A stretch of 64,000 bases of DNA from Micromonospora sp. WMMD1102 (GTDB lineage: Bacteria; Actinomycetota; Actinomycetes; Mycobacteriales; Micromonosporaceae), in NCBI RefSeq assembly GCF_029626265.1, contig NZ_JARUBN010000001.1:682001-746000 (forward strand), read 5' to 3'. The stretch's first letter is position 1. Each line of letters opens with the position of its first letter. The notes below the pieces were generated by a model. It was not told the origin of the DNA, ran no database searches, and saw nothing but the letters and a program-made list of their open reading frames with translations. The position numbers were made by a program, and so were the translations under genes. Positions 17,634 to 26,738 of the stretch are shown here, one piece after another.

Positions 17634-17930
17634 TCAAATGTTGGTGCCCGGCCGCCGAGCGACCGGAGGGTGGGCGGGACGTGGCTGCCTCGCGGGCCGT
17701 TCCCACTTCAGGACGTAGTAGACCATCGCGCGAGTGATATCGTGCCGGTTCGGCTCCTCGCGGATCCACTCGTAAATCTGCCGCGGCCCCCAGCTGGGCT
17801 CATCGATCGCGATTCTCTTGATGTAGTTGTATTTTGCATCGGTCAGGTCGGCCGGCCGTTCGGCAGGCGCCAAGTCGCCGTCGCGGATGACGTTGTGCAC
17901 CGGCTCGCTGGTGTCGTCGTCATGGACCAT
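17634..17930 (-). CDS. Small hypothetical protein (98 aa), possible helix-turn-helix
   Basis: I chose ATG 17930 because GGAGG lies seven bases upstream; the frame is open further. The product is acidic at the start (MVHDDDTSEP) and basic at the end. The middle, LTDAKYNYIKRIAIDEPSW with RQIYEWIREE and ITRAMVYYVL, looks like two or three helices resembling a small DNA-binding or regulatory fold. The family was not recognised. It stands alone, convergent with gajB. Confidence 0.5.
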   Translation of the reverse strand: MVHDDDTSEPVHNVIRDGDLAPAERPADLTDAKYNYIKRIAIDEPSWGPRQIYEWIREEPNRHDITRAMVYYVLKWERPARQPRPAHPPVARRPGTNI

Positions 17931-18084
17931 GCGGACCTCCAGTGGGGTCATCCACGTGACCACGCTAAAGACGAGCGCCGATGCCGGTCCATGCCAGGCT
18001 GCGGCGGGACGGTGACGTGAATGCGGCACGGTCCTGCCCGGGGCGCGGCGGTCCATCTACTCGTCGACGGTAGATGCTTAGCTC

Positions 18085-18741
18085 TTGCCGGTGGTGGTCC
18101 ATGTCGCGGTCGTCGATCCCCTCCCGATGTTCCGGCGAGGCGTCGCGACCGTGCTGTCTCCTGCCGGTCACCGGGTCGAGACACCGGAGGACGTCCTGGC
18201 GTGGGCGCGTTCCCGCCAGCCTGCGGTCGTCCTGGTCACGCTGTCGTCCCAGCAGAGCTGGGATCTGCTGGGTGCGCTGCACGACGCCGGGTCCGCCCAC
18301 GTCGTGGCGCTGCTGGAGGAGCAGACGGCGGAGCAAACACCCAGCATGGCCGGTGTTCGGGCAGTGCGGGCCGGTGCCACGTCCGTACTGTCCCGAGGTT
18401 CCGAGGGGGAGGCGGTGTTGCGGACGGTGGAAGCAACCGCCGACGGTCTGGCCGTGCTGCCTGCCGAGGTTCTCGCCGCGCTGGCCAGTGCGAGCCTGCC
18501 GAGCGGCGGTTCGCCGAACCGGCCTGCGGAGGAACGGCTGTCGTGGTTACGCCAACTCGCGGCCGGTACGACGGTGGCTGAGCTGGCCGGTCGCGTCGGC
18601 TATTCGGAGCGTGCGATGTTTCGGATGCTGCGGTCGCTGTACCGGGACATGGGCGTGCAGACGAGGATGCAAGCGGTCCTGCGGGCACAGGAGCTCGGAT
18701 GGCTTCCGCCCGCCGCCGATCGGTTATCCCGCCGGCCGTGA
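18085..18741 (+). CDS. LuxR/NarL-type regulator with pseudo-receiver domain
   Basis: About 218 residues. The N-terminal half resembles a response-regulator receiver (VVDPLPMFRRGVATVL, Asp11 present), but the phosphoacceptor position reads VVLVTLSSQ, with Thr52 where Asp is expected, so phosphorylation is unlikely. The C-terminal 65 residues form a LuxR-type helix-turn-helix (AAGTTVAELAGRVGYSERAM). Start choice is uncertain: TTG 18085 or GTG 18091, neither with a strong ribosome site. The last 18 bases overlap the 3' end of the convergent STAND ATPase gene. Confidence 0.65.
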   Translation: MPVVVHVAVVDPLPMFRRGVATVLSPAGHRVETPEDVLAWARSRQPAVVLVTLSSQQSWDLLGALHDAGSAHVVALLEEQTAEQTPSMAGVRAVRAGATSVLSRGSEGEAVLRTVEATADGLAVLPAEVLAALASASLPSGGSPNRPAEERLSWLRQLAAGTTVAELAGRVGYSERAMFRMLRSLYRDMGVQTRMQAVLRAQELGWLPPAADRLSRRP

Positions 18742-21345
18742 CCCGGTGTCGGCCAGCACGTCGAGCACCGATCGCAGCCCACCGGGCCGCTGGGCGTAAC
18801 CATCGAGCCGGCTCACCAGCATCTGCATCCGTTCGCGGAGGTATGGTGCGGCCGCCTTGGTCGCGTCGTTGACTACCGTGAACTCGTCGTGGGCGGGGCG
18901 GAGTGACTCGCTCGTGTTCAGGCGTTGACCACAGATGGCGAACCCCAACATGTGGCGCGCGCCAAAGTCGCGCCCGTCCCGGTCGATCCGCTTGCGCGCT
19001 TGCCCGGCGAGGTCGTCGAAGAGACGCCCGGCGGCGACAGGATCCGACTCCTGGGTCGTGAGCGCCCGCAGCGCGAGCACGATGAGGGCCTGCCCGTCCC
19101 GCCGGTACCGGTCCGCCTTCTCGATGTGCTGCCTGGCCGTCCCGACCTCGTCCCGTGTCAGATACGCCATGGCTAGGGTGGTGCGGGCCTGCAGGATGGT
19201 CACCGGATCGTGCACTCGCACCGCCTGCTCGACCGCGTCGTTCGCCATCCCGATCGCCTTGCTGAGCCTGCCCTGCGCGAGCAGGAGGTCGGCGCGGGCA
19301 TCCCGGCAGGCGACCAACCGCCAATCGTCCGCACGGGATGCCGCCGCCTGCTCGGCGTCCTCGATGTACTCCTCGGCCCGGTCGGGGTCCTTCATCTCGG
19401 TATGCCAGCGGGCGAGCCGCAACAGGATACGGATCATCAACGCGTAGCCGGCGCCTCCAGTGCCAGATGCGTCCGCGAAGTCAGGGCGCGTCGCGATAGC
19501 GAGCGCCCCCTCCGCGCGGCCCAAGGCCTGGTCGTACTGTCCCCAGCGCCGGTGACAGTCGGCCAGCCCTGCGAGCGTACCCATCAGCACCACCAACGCG
19601 CCCTGTGCCTGCGCTTCCGACCGCGCCTTTTCGAACTGGTTGTAGGCGTACTCGGCGTTGCCGTCCTGCCAGTACATCGCCCCAAGGTTGGCTAGGATCT
19701 TGGTGCGGATCTCGGGAGTTCCGATCTCCTTCGCCCGGTCCAGCGCGCGGCCGTACGCCTGGCTGGCCCCGTCGAAGTCTCCACGCCGTCCATATAGGTC
19801 GCCCAGCTCGTTGTCGTTGGCCATCTCCAGGACCGGATCGCCGAGCTTGCCGCAAACTTCCAGGCGCTGGTCGAATAGCAGGAAGCCGCAGTTCCACTCA
19901 TTCAGGATGTCGGCAGTCAGCTCGATTACGTCGTAGGCCACCGGATACCACCCACTCCTGAGCAGCGCGCGCATCTGAGCGAAGTGGATGTGGAGATCAT
20001 CAATCTCGCGTGGCTCTGCCACCCGCCGCCGCCCCAGCACGTTTGCCGCGCGTCGCAGCAGAACACGCCGCTCCGCGGCGTCTCGGGGCAGCAACGCGTC
20101 GATGTCAGTCACCTCCAGGTGGTACAGCCCGCCTTGTGTCGCGGTGACGAACTCGCTCTCCGCCAGTACCTCCAGGATGCCCTCGACCTCATCCCGGGTG
20201 GCCTTGCCAGCCAGCGCCGCGGTCACCCCGGCGGCGTCGATTGGTGTCGCGAAGGCGGCGAGCGCCTCGATGACGCGGCGGCGGGGCGCGGGCAGGTGCT
20301 GGCATAGGAAGTCGGCGAGGCGCCGCGGCGCGTCCGCCGGCTCCATCTTCGCGACGCTCGCGAGGAGGGTCGCTACCCGGACGGCGGGCTCGGAGTGCGT
20401 GATGATCGCCTGCATCAGCTGGGCACAGCGCGGATTGCCGTGCAGCTTCCGGTACAGCATCGTCAGGTCCGCCGGGGGGAGATCGGTCAGTCCGAGCCGG
20501 CCCCGTTTGTCCAGGGCGCGCAGAAGGCTCACGAAGTCCGGCTTCGGTAGGCGCCCCAAAACGATCGGCGGATCCACGGTGGACCAGCTGCCACGGGTCC
20601 GAGCCTCCAGCGGATCCCGGCTGAGAAGCACGACAGCCACTCGGTGCCGATGGTTGGTGGCGAACGCTTCCAGCGCCTCGTCGAGCTGAAGGTCGACGTG
20701 TCTGCGATCGCCCGGGACGACGAGGTGCTGGGCGGAGTCGACGACGATGACGATGTGCCTCGGATCCGTCCCCTCCAACGCCGCTTCCAGGCGGCCGAGC
20801 AGTGACTCGCCCGGCCGGAGCACGGCGGGCCTGCCGTGCCAGCCCTCAAGATCCGCGATTAGGTGGCGCACGTCCAGCCGGCCGTACGGCACCGCCTCAT
20901 GCTTGTACACCCGAACGGTCCTGTCGGCAGCCCTCACCTCGTCGAGCACCGCGTCGACCAGTCTGGTCTTACCGATGCCGGGCGGGCCGGTGACGGCAAC
21001 GACGCCCCACGGGCCTTCGGTCAGCCGGTCGCGTAGGCGCTCGTACTCGCTGTCGCGGTCCAGCAGTGAAGGATCTCGCCGCAGCTGAGGTGCCGGCGCA
21101 GCCCGGTCGACCTCCTTGCGCATCGAACGCAGCGTGATCACCAGGGACGCGCCGCCGAAGACAGCGCCGAGGGTGCCGGAGACAGCGCCCACGATCCAAC
21201 CGGTAGCCTCGATCCACGGCCAGGCGCCCTTCTCCGGGTCACCGAACGCCCGCCACCAGCCGAATTGCGTCCCGAGGGCGACGACCAGTGCCAAAGCGGC
21301 GACGGTGAACACCGCATACAACGGTCGACGCGACCTGCGAGCCAT
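18724..21345 (-). CDS. Membrane-anchored STAND/NB-ARC-like ATPase with TPR repeats
   Basis: An 873-residue protein. Two hydrophobic helices at about 9-30 and 48-72 anchor it; residues 95-330 form the ATPase with Walker A TGPPGIGKT (119-127) and Walker B IVIVVDSAQ. A winged-helix-like region (RRRVIEALAAFATPIDAAG) follows, and from about residue 490 the protein is a tetratricopeptide array (for example ELGDLYGRRGDFDGASQAYG and LANLGAMYWQDGNAEYAYNQ). This is the STAND plan: switch ATPase plus ligand-sensing repeats. Output may be at the membrane. Function is unproven; STAND proteins act in signalling, antibiotic regulation and phage defence. Confidence 0.72.
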   Translation of the reverse strand: MARRSRRPLYAVFTVAALALVVALGTQFGWWRAFGDPEKGAWPWIEATGWIVGAVSGTLGAVFGGASLVITLRSMRKEVDRAAPAPQLRRDPSLLDRDSEYERLRDRLTEGPWGVVAVTGPPGIGKTRLVDAVLDEVRAADRTVRVYKHEAVPYGRLDVRHLIADLEGWHGRPAVLRPGESLLGRLEAALEGTDPRHIVIVVDSAQHLVVPGDRRHVDLQLDEALEAFATNHRHRVAVVLLSRDPLEARTRGSWSTVDPPIVLGRLPKPDFVSLLRALDKRGRLGLTDLPPADLTMLYRKLHGNPRCAQLMQAIITHSEPAVRVATLLASVAKMEPADAPRRLADFLCQHLPAPRRRVIEALAAFATPIDAAGVTAALAGKATRDEVEGILEVLAESEFVTATQGGLYHLEVTDIDALLPRDAAERRVLLRRAANVLGRRRVAEPREIDDLHIHFAQMRALLRSGWYPVAYDVIELTADILNEWNCGFLLFDQRLEVCGKLGDPVLEMANDNELGDLYGRRGDFDGASQAYGRALDRAKEIGTPEIRTKILANLGAMYWQDGNAEYAYNQFEKARSEAQAQGALVVLMGTLAGLADCHRRWGQYDQALGRAEGALAIATRPDFADASGTGGAGYALMIRILLRLARWHTEMKDPDRAEEYIEDAEQAAASRADDWRLVACRDARADLLLAQGRLSKAIGMANDAVEQAVRVHDPVTILQARTTLAMAYLTRDEVGTARQHIEKADRYRRDGQALIVLALRALTTQESDPVAAGRLFDDLAGQARKRIDRDGRDFGARHMLGFAICGQRLNTSESLRPAHDEFTVVNDATKAAAPYLRERMQMLVSRLDGYAQRPGGLRSVLDVLADTGSRPAG

Positions 21346-21652
21346 CTCGTAATGATGCCGCTACATGCCGTACTGAGAAAGGGGGCCTGACGCCGCCAGC
21401 CGCGTGACCGGATCAGTAGCGTAGAGCTCACGGTCGATGCAGCCGCAGAGCACGCGCGTCGCCAGCGGGGAGCCGTCACGTCGCGCCGCCGGCCTCTCAC
21501 GCCGGCTGCCGCGCGGCCCGCTGGCGTCCGCAAGCCAGTTGAAGAAATATGACGCAAGGTGTCAGGTTTTGGGTGGAGGATAGGTTCATCGGTCGGCGCC
21601 GGTGATAGGCGCGGACCGCGGCACAGCTAGATGCGGAACGACAAGGACCTCC
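21346..21652. other. Divergent promoter region
   Basis: About 300 bases between the divergent STAND gene and PPOX-family gene. No open frame with protein-like features; both promoters should lie here. Confidence 0.4.
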
Positions 21653-22183
21653 ATGCGCGAAACCCCAGAAGATCTCGAAGAGCTCCAGGCCCTCCTTGAC
21701 GCCTCCCTCGCCCGCTCCACCTCCCACCTCCGCTCGATCATCGACACCGAGCGCACACTGAACGCGGAGCAGCTCACCCAGGTCCTCACCGGCATGTGCA
21801 CCCTCGCTCTGTCCACCGTGACGGCGAAGGGTGAGCCGCGGATCAGCGGTGTGGACGGGCACTTCCTGCGAGGCAAGTGGTACTTCGGCACGGCGCGCGA
21901 CGCGGCCAAGGCGCGCCACCTCGCGGCGCGGCCCGCCGTCAGCGCCGCACATATGCGCGGTGAGGACCTCGGCGTCTTCACGCACGGCAAGGTGGAGATC
22001 CTCAACCCCCAGAACGGCGACCAGGCCAGGGACTGGCCGGACGTGCTTGCGTACTTGAAGGACTTCTACGGCGACGACCTCTTCGACTGGGACAACGAGG
22101 TGGTCTACTACCGGCTGCATCCGCACTGGATGACCGTCTATGCCCCAGACATCGCAAAGCTCACCATGGCGTCCCAGCCCTGA
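21653..22183 (+). CDS. Pyridoxamine 5'-phosphate oxidase-like (PPOX/FMN split-barrel) protein
   Basis: 176 residues starting at ATG 21653 behind AAGGA. The sequence shows the split-barrel pattern of PPOX-family proteins: CTLALSTVTAKGEPRISGVD, FLRGKWYFGTARDAAKARHL and a C-terminal VVYYRLHPHWMTVYA. Members bind FMN or F420 and reduce or oxidise small molecules, but the cofactor here cannot be told. An N-terminal helix of about 40 residues precedes the barrel. It is probably monocistronic. Confidence 0.75.
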   Translation: MRETPEDLEELQALLDASLARSTSHLRSIIDTERTLNAEQLTQVLTGMCTLALSTVTAKGEPRISGVDGHFLRGKWYFGTARDAAKARHLAARPAVSAAHMRGEDLGVFTHGKVEILNPQNGDQARDWPDVLAYLKDFYGDDLFDWDNEVVYYRLHPHWMTVYAPDIAKLTMASQP

Positions 22184-22238
22184 TCCACAGCACTGGCCAA
22201 CCGATGCGCGTCCAAGGCCCGTTCCGGCAGATGTCTCG

Positions 22239-22448
22239 TTACCGCCTAGCAGGGCTGGACGCGGCGTCCGCGGTGGCCTGGTCGACTAGATTCAGGGTCG
22301 CCGCCAGCACCTCCGGCCCGTACGGCCGTAGGCTACGCCACCACCGCCAGCCGGCCAGACTGCCTACCCCGATGAGCAGCACCACCACACCGATGACCAA
22401 CCTGCCCGCTGCCTCAGGCCCGGCAGTACAGCACACCATCATCACCAT
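22239..22448 (-). CDS. Possible small membrane protein (69 aa)
   Basis: The frame encodes one convincing transmembrane helix (LVIGVVVLLIGVGSLAGW) followed by a basic WRWWRSLRPYG and a short amphipathic tail. Ribosome-site support is weak (GGTGATCG). It is convergent with the PPOX gene. Treat as tentative. Confidence 0.4.
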   Translation of the reverse strand: MVMMVCCTAGPEAAGRLVIGVVVLLIGVGSLAGWRWWRSLRPYGPEVLAATLNLVDQATADAASSPARR

Positions 22449-22862
22449 CGATCACCGCGCCGGCGGGGTCGCGCCGTCGCGGCGCAGCCACCCACGAACC
22501 ACCCAGATGGCAGCCGCCACGCCCCGTGGCCCGCCCCGTGCCTGTCAACGTCCGGAACTGCCGAGTTGAGTGCGCTGCCGACAGTCCCCGGTGGATATAG
22601 ATGGTGACATAGCCCGCACTGTTGTTCACGCCGATAACGGATGATAGGTGTAGCGCCGACGTCTCGGCCAACTGCGCGCAGCGTCGGTACCTGCATCTGG
22701 TACGGGACACCTATTAACCGACGCTTGATGAAGCCGGCGATGTACGCCCACAGCAAGATCGGAATGAAACACCCTGAACCTCCTCAATCGGCGGCACTTA
22801 CAGCAGAGTCGGATCATGGACAGGATCCGGTTCGGGGACGACTCAGTGAGCATCGGCGTGGC

Positions 22863-23645
22863 ATGCTCGCCCATGAGCGAAAAATGGAAGTGAGAAATGC
22901 CCGAGTTGTACGTACCTGGCCAAGGGGCACTCGTTTGATCGGATCGGACGGCAGTAGAAGCAAATCGTCTAAAGAGTTTTGGGCGGCTCTCGGCGGCATC
23001 GCCGCTGTCGCCGGGGTCGTCGTGGCGATTATTGTGCCGATTATTGAGGCAAAGTCCGGCGAAACGACCGCGAAGAGTGGTGATGGTGCTGTTGCACCCC
23101 AAGCCAGTATTGCGACAACTCAGTCCAAGCACACAGAGGCCGCAGGCGAGCCCACAGCTAGCGTGACATCCCCGCCTTCGACGGCCAGTGTTGCCGTCAG
23201 GCAGAGCCTGCCGCTGAAGTTGGATGAAGCAATCACGTTCCGATGGTGTGAGCCCGATGACGACGGCGGCTCCATCTGGTTCACGCGATCACCCCGCCTG
23301 GTAGGGAAGTTGCACAATAACTCCTTCGGGTGCCAATTCAATGGCCCTGGCGTATACGGGTGGGTTGACTTCCTCGTACCCGAAGGGTATTCGACAATTC
23401 GCGGGCTTGTTGCATTTGACGACGCTTCGGAAAATACTACGGCGCGAGTAGAATGCAGCATTCTTAAGGTCGACGGATCGGCAATATTTAAACGAACTTT
23501 GAAATACATGCAGCCGGCAGCGATTGCTGCCACAATAGAAGCGGGTTCTCGAATTCGACTACACGTCCGTCTCGTTGATTATCGCGCAGACCTTGGAGAG
23601 GCGCCCGCTCGGGTCTTCTGGGCCAACATGCGCTTCGAGGCATAG
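22863..23645 (+). CDS. Membrane-anchored protein with NPCBM-like beta-sandwich domain
   Basis: 260 residues if started at ATG 22863; ATG 22884 is an alternative, and the frame is open to 22641. A single helix (FWAALGGIAAVAGVVVAIIV) anchors the protein, then comes a Ser/Thr-rich linker. The C-terminal 140 residues (GVYGWVDFLVPEGYSTIRGL, SILKVDGSAIFKRTL, ARVFWANMRF) look like an NPCBM/carbohydrate-binding jelly roll. No catalytic domain is attached. The DNA is visibly less GC-rich than its neighbours, suggesting recent transfer. Confidence 0.58.
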   Translation: MLAHERKMEVRNARVVRTWPRGTRLIGSDGSRSKSSKEFWAALGGIAAVAGVVVAIIVPIIEAKSGETTAKSGDGAVAPQASIATTQSKHTEAAGEPTASVTSPPSTASVAVRQSLPLKLDEAITFRWCEPDDDGGSIWFTRSPRLVGKLHNNSFGCQFNGPGVYGWVDFLVPEGYSTIRGLVAFDDASENTTARVECSILKVDGSAIFKRTLKYMQPAAIAATIEAGSRIRLHVRLVDYRADLGEAPARVFWANMRFEA

Positions 23646-23837
23646 TGTCCACCGCTTTCTGCCCGGAGATCCGGCACTGCCACCGATCGCGTGGCGAGCA
23701 TGCTGCATACGATCACTGCACGCCCGCACGCGACGACAGCGCAGGTTGAGCCTTCGCGGGCGCTAACCGGGAAACAGGGCAAGAATGTTCGACACCACAT
23801 GCCAAACTAGAGACTCGCGGATGAGGAGGCCGCTTCG

Positions 23838-24398
23838 ATGGATGTGACTCAGCAGCTCCTCACGGTAGGGGCTGTGCTTGCGGGCGCACTGCTGTCGTTC
23901 GTGGGCACCAGCCTTAACGATCGATTTCGGTTCCGGCGCGACAAGGCGGCGAAGCTCATCGAGCAGCGGTCAGCCGCGTACGCGGACTATGGTCGCGCCA
24001 TCAAAGCGTGTTACTCGCTGTCCAATAGGATCGCAGCGGGGAGGGGGCTCCATGCAACAACCCCGTCTCTGTCTCCTGAGGACGGCTTACCCCAGCTAGA
24101 AGCGGCGTCTGCTCAACGTGAGCGAGACTGGGAGCACGTTCTTCTGTTAGGCGATCCCGCGACGGTAGAAGCAGCCCGGACATGGCACCGGAGCGTCTGG
24201 CGCATGGAGTGGTACGCCCATGGGTGGATCGACGGCGCTGATGCCGCTGGATGGGAGGATGCGGTGGCGACGGCCAGCCGTTCACGGACCGAGTTCTACG
24301 CCGCCGCACGCCAAAGCCTGGATATACCCGACGCCAGGCTGGAAGATGGCAGCTGGCCGCTCGAATGGATGATGAAGCGAAAGCCGAGTGCCACCTAA
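23838..24398 (+). CDS. Hypothetical membrane-anchored protein (186 aa)
   Basis: ATG 23838 follows GAGGAGG. An N-terminal helix (LLTVGAVLAGALLSFVGTSL) serves as anchor; the rest is a soluble helical domain (RDKAAKLIEQRSAAYADYGR, and a later WEHVLLLGDPATVEAARTWH). This plan of one N-terminal helix plus a four-helix cytoplasmic domain is common among orphan actinomycete proteins of unknown role. It stands alone, without operon partners. Confidence 0.6.
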   Translation: MDVTQQLLTVGAVLAGALLSFVGTSLNDRFRFRRDKAAKLIEQRSAAYADYGRAIKACYSLSNRIAAGRGLHATTPSLSPEDGLPQLEAASAQRERDWEHVLLLGDPATVEAARTWHRSVWRMEWYAHGWIDGADAAGWEDAVATASRSRTEFYAAARQSLDIPDARLEDGSWPLEWMMKRKPSAT

Positions 24399-24654
24399 GC
24401 GCCACCGAGGATCACCGACTAGTAACCCCACGGCCGGTGGTTTCTCGCGCGCCGGCGTCACACAAGATCACCTTCACTCTCATGTCGCAGACCGGGCGCG
24501 ATCACAGATTGTCGACAGGTGACAGAGGGCGACGGCTCCCAGCTGGCGTGTGGCGCACGGTCGTGCCAGATGAGTGCGCGGTTCGCAGCAGGTTCGGCAG
24601 GCGCCGGGCCGTCAGACCCGGATATCCGATTGCCGAGATCGCTAGCCTTGCTGT

Positions 24655-25287
24655 GTGAGCTTCGGTGCCTATGCACGCAGGGTACGTGACCACTCCCTGC
24701 CGTACGGACGCCGAATCAACGCTTTGGCGGGATGCGTCGAGCGCTATCGACCGATTGGTTACCTGGCCACGTTCGGATACTTGGAACATATCGCGGGGCC
24801 CTTCCGTCGGGAGGAGGCTGCGCTCCTCCGGGCGTTGGACGCACTCCTGGCAAGCCGAGACCGGTGGTTGGTCGAGCTGGCCGCGTATGCGGAACGGCGG
24901 CGGGACGCGAAACGCCTGGGCCAGCGGGTCCCAAGGAAAATTGAGCCCAACGCCAACTCACCAGCCTGCTGGTACGGCGATGCGAGAAGGGCAGCCATCT
25001 ACACGGTCGGCTTCTTGCTGCTGAACCAGGGCAGGGTCGTCAAGGCTGACGCGGATGTCCTCCAGCTCGCCTCGATCTGCCTGGAGACCGGGGGACACCT
25101 CTCCGCAGCGGAACACGAGCAGGTGAGGGGGCTTCGCCGGCACTTCGAGCGACTTCGCGGAGTATCCGGCTGGCCAGACGTTGACTGGCCGAACTGGCAG
25201 AAGGCCAATCAGTCGTTATGGCTCTTGCACCAGGTCAGGTGCGCGACCGCTCCCGACGACGCCTGTCCCGGTCTGTCATGGAAGTAG
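24655..25287 (+). CDS. Hypothetical protein (210 aa)
   Basis: Starts at GTG 24655 with the product beginning MSFGAYARRVRDHSLPYGRR. It is predicted to be entirely helical and rather Arg/Ala-rich, with Trp-rich C-terminal sequence (VSGWPDVDWPNWQKANQSLW). No family is recognised, nor any signal peptide. Codon use matches the surrounding genome, so it is probably a real gene. Confidence 0.5.
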   Translation: MSFGAYARRVRDHSLPYGRRINALAGCVERYRPIGYLATFGYLEHIAGPFRREEAALLRALDALLASRDRWLVELAAYAERRRDAKRLGQRVPRKIEPNANSPACWYGDARRAAIYTVGFLLLNQGRVVKADADVLQLASICLETGGHLSAAEHEQVRGLRRHFERLRGVSGWPDVDWPNWQKANQSLWLLHQVRCATAPDDACPGLSWK

Positions 25288-25865
25288 GCGGTACCGGCAT
25301 CCGCTTCTGCCGCGATCCGAGCGCCGACCCGACTCTACTGGTAACCCAGCGTGAGAAGCGGGGTGGCGGGCACTGGATCGGCAGCCCGCCAACGGAGCCG
25401 AAGCGGCAGACCTCCCGGCGTGTGTACGTCTGGCGTACCTGGCATTGCACGGAAGCCCGTACGCCGACAGCATCCTCCACGGATGTCTCAAGACCGGCAC
25501 CGTCTACGACGAGGCGACCGCCTGGCCGCATCACCTCAACGAGGCCGCTGCTTGACATTCAAAGCTCCTGGGATGTCTTTCATGCGCCAGGGCGGACCTG
25601 GAGGTGCGCGTACAGCTCATCTGGAATCGGGTCGCCCCGGCCGCGATGCAGGAGTGCCGGGGTGAGCAGGGGGCGACACTCGGTGAACCAGGGTGGGTAG
25701 TGCTGTGGGTTTGGTGGGCGGTCGGCACTGGCCGCCCGGGAAGCGCGGTTCGGCCAGCTCGGGCCGGGGCATGTGTTGTCCCGGCCGGTGCGGCGAAACC
25801 TGAACTTGGCGTGTGCCTGCGGGCCCGGAGTTGGATGTGACTACCGTCTTCGAATGACTGGCCAT
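25288..25865. other. Non-coding stretch with a possible gene remnant
   Basis: About 580 bases. At roughly 25380-25555 (plus strand) one frame reads LPACVRLAYLALHGSPYADS, then KTGTVYDEATAWPHHL and a stop. It looks like a protein C-terminus but has no start codon, so I treat it as a fragment. The rest shows nothing recognisable. Confidence 0.35.
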
Positions 25866-26738
25866 TCACATCTCCTCTCCTTCGGCTTGTCGGAAACGAA
25901 CCCTCACCGAGTCAAGCCCGGCCCAGAAATCGACAATTTCGAAGCCGGCTACGTTCGGCATTGGTGACGAGGACGTCCGTCGCACTGCGATGACGAGTTC
26001 GTCGACGATGTTCCTTTCGTGCCGAAGCATGCCGGCATATTCGCATCCTGCGAGCAGCAGGCTTCGGGCGCCTGTCGCGTATGCCGCTGTTAGCCACGGC
26101 ATCAGGTCGGTGTCGAGATCGACGTGCTCTGGAAGCGTGAAGTGGGCTACCGAGTGCCCACCGGGAACGCCCTCGACGGGGGACCTGTTCGCTAGAACCA
26201 CGTCCGCCCTGGCGCGTAGGTCGCGTACGAGCTGTCGGGTCATGGAGTTGTCGTGATCGTCATCTAGCGCGTAGGCCCAGATCAGGTGTGGCCTGCGTCG
26301 TAGGGTTGCGGTGAGCCAGGGGCCGAGGACCGCGAGGGTCTCGTTGCGGAGCACGTCGGTTTCGACATCGATGCCCGCTGCGGCGAGCATCGATGCGCCT
26401 CCGTCACCCCTCGATGTCGGGTCGATGACGCTGATGACCACTCTGGCGATGCCGGCGTCGATCAGTTCCTGTCGGCAGGCCGGCGTGACTCCTATGTGGT
26501 TGCAGGGTTCTAGAGTGACCACAGCGGTGCCGCCGCGTGCTGCCGGTCCGGCTTCCGCAAGGGCATGTACCTCGGCGTGTGCTTCTCCTTTGCGGCGGTG
26601 GAAGCCCCGGCCGACAATCGCGTTCTGTCGGTTCAAGATGACACATCCGACGGGCGGGTTTGGGCTCGTGGTTCCGATGCCCATAGCCGATAGCGCGATG
26701 GCGTGTCGCATCGCGGCGAGTTCGATGTTCGATGCCAT
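25866..26738 (-). CDS. RibD-like deaminase/reductase family protein
   Basis: 290 residues. The N-terminal half is a cytidine-deaminase-fold RibD domain with its zinc site: His54-Ala-Glu56 (GEAHAEVHAL), and Cys79 and Cys88 in LEPCNHIGVTPAC, where canonical RibD has PCSHxGRTPPC. The C-terminal half resembles the RibD reductase but is short and weakly conserved. RibD deaminates the pyrimidine intermediate of riboflavin synthesis; this divergent copy in a regulator/creatininase operon probably serves a specialised pathway. Its ATG shares one base with the stop of the preceding XRE gene (TGATG), so it is the last gene of a four-gene operon. Confidence 0.75.
   Translation of the reverse strand: MASNIELAAMRHAIALSAMGIGTTSPNPPVGCVILNRQNAIVGRGFHRRKGEAHAEVHALAEAGPAARGGTAVVTLEPCNHIGVTPACRQELIDAGIARVVISVIDPTSRGDGGASMLAAAGIDVETDVLRNETLAVLGPWLTATLRRRPHLIWAYALDDDHDNSMTRQLVRDLRARADVVLANRSPVEGVPGGHSVAHFTLPEHVDLDTDLMPWLTAAYATGARSLLLAGCEYAGMLRHERNIVDELVIAVRRTSSSPMPNVAGFEIVDFWAGLDSVRVRFRQAEGEEM

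Noticed and set aside
25380..25555. Open frame encoding a plausible protein C-terminus
   Set aside because: No start codon after the upstream stop, so kept only as a possible remnant in the gap description.
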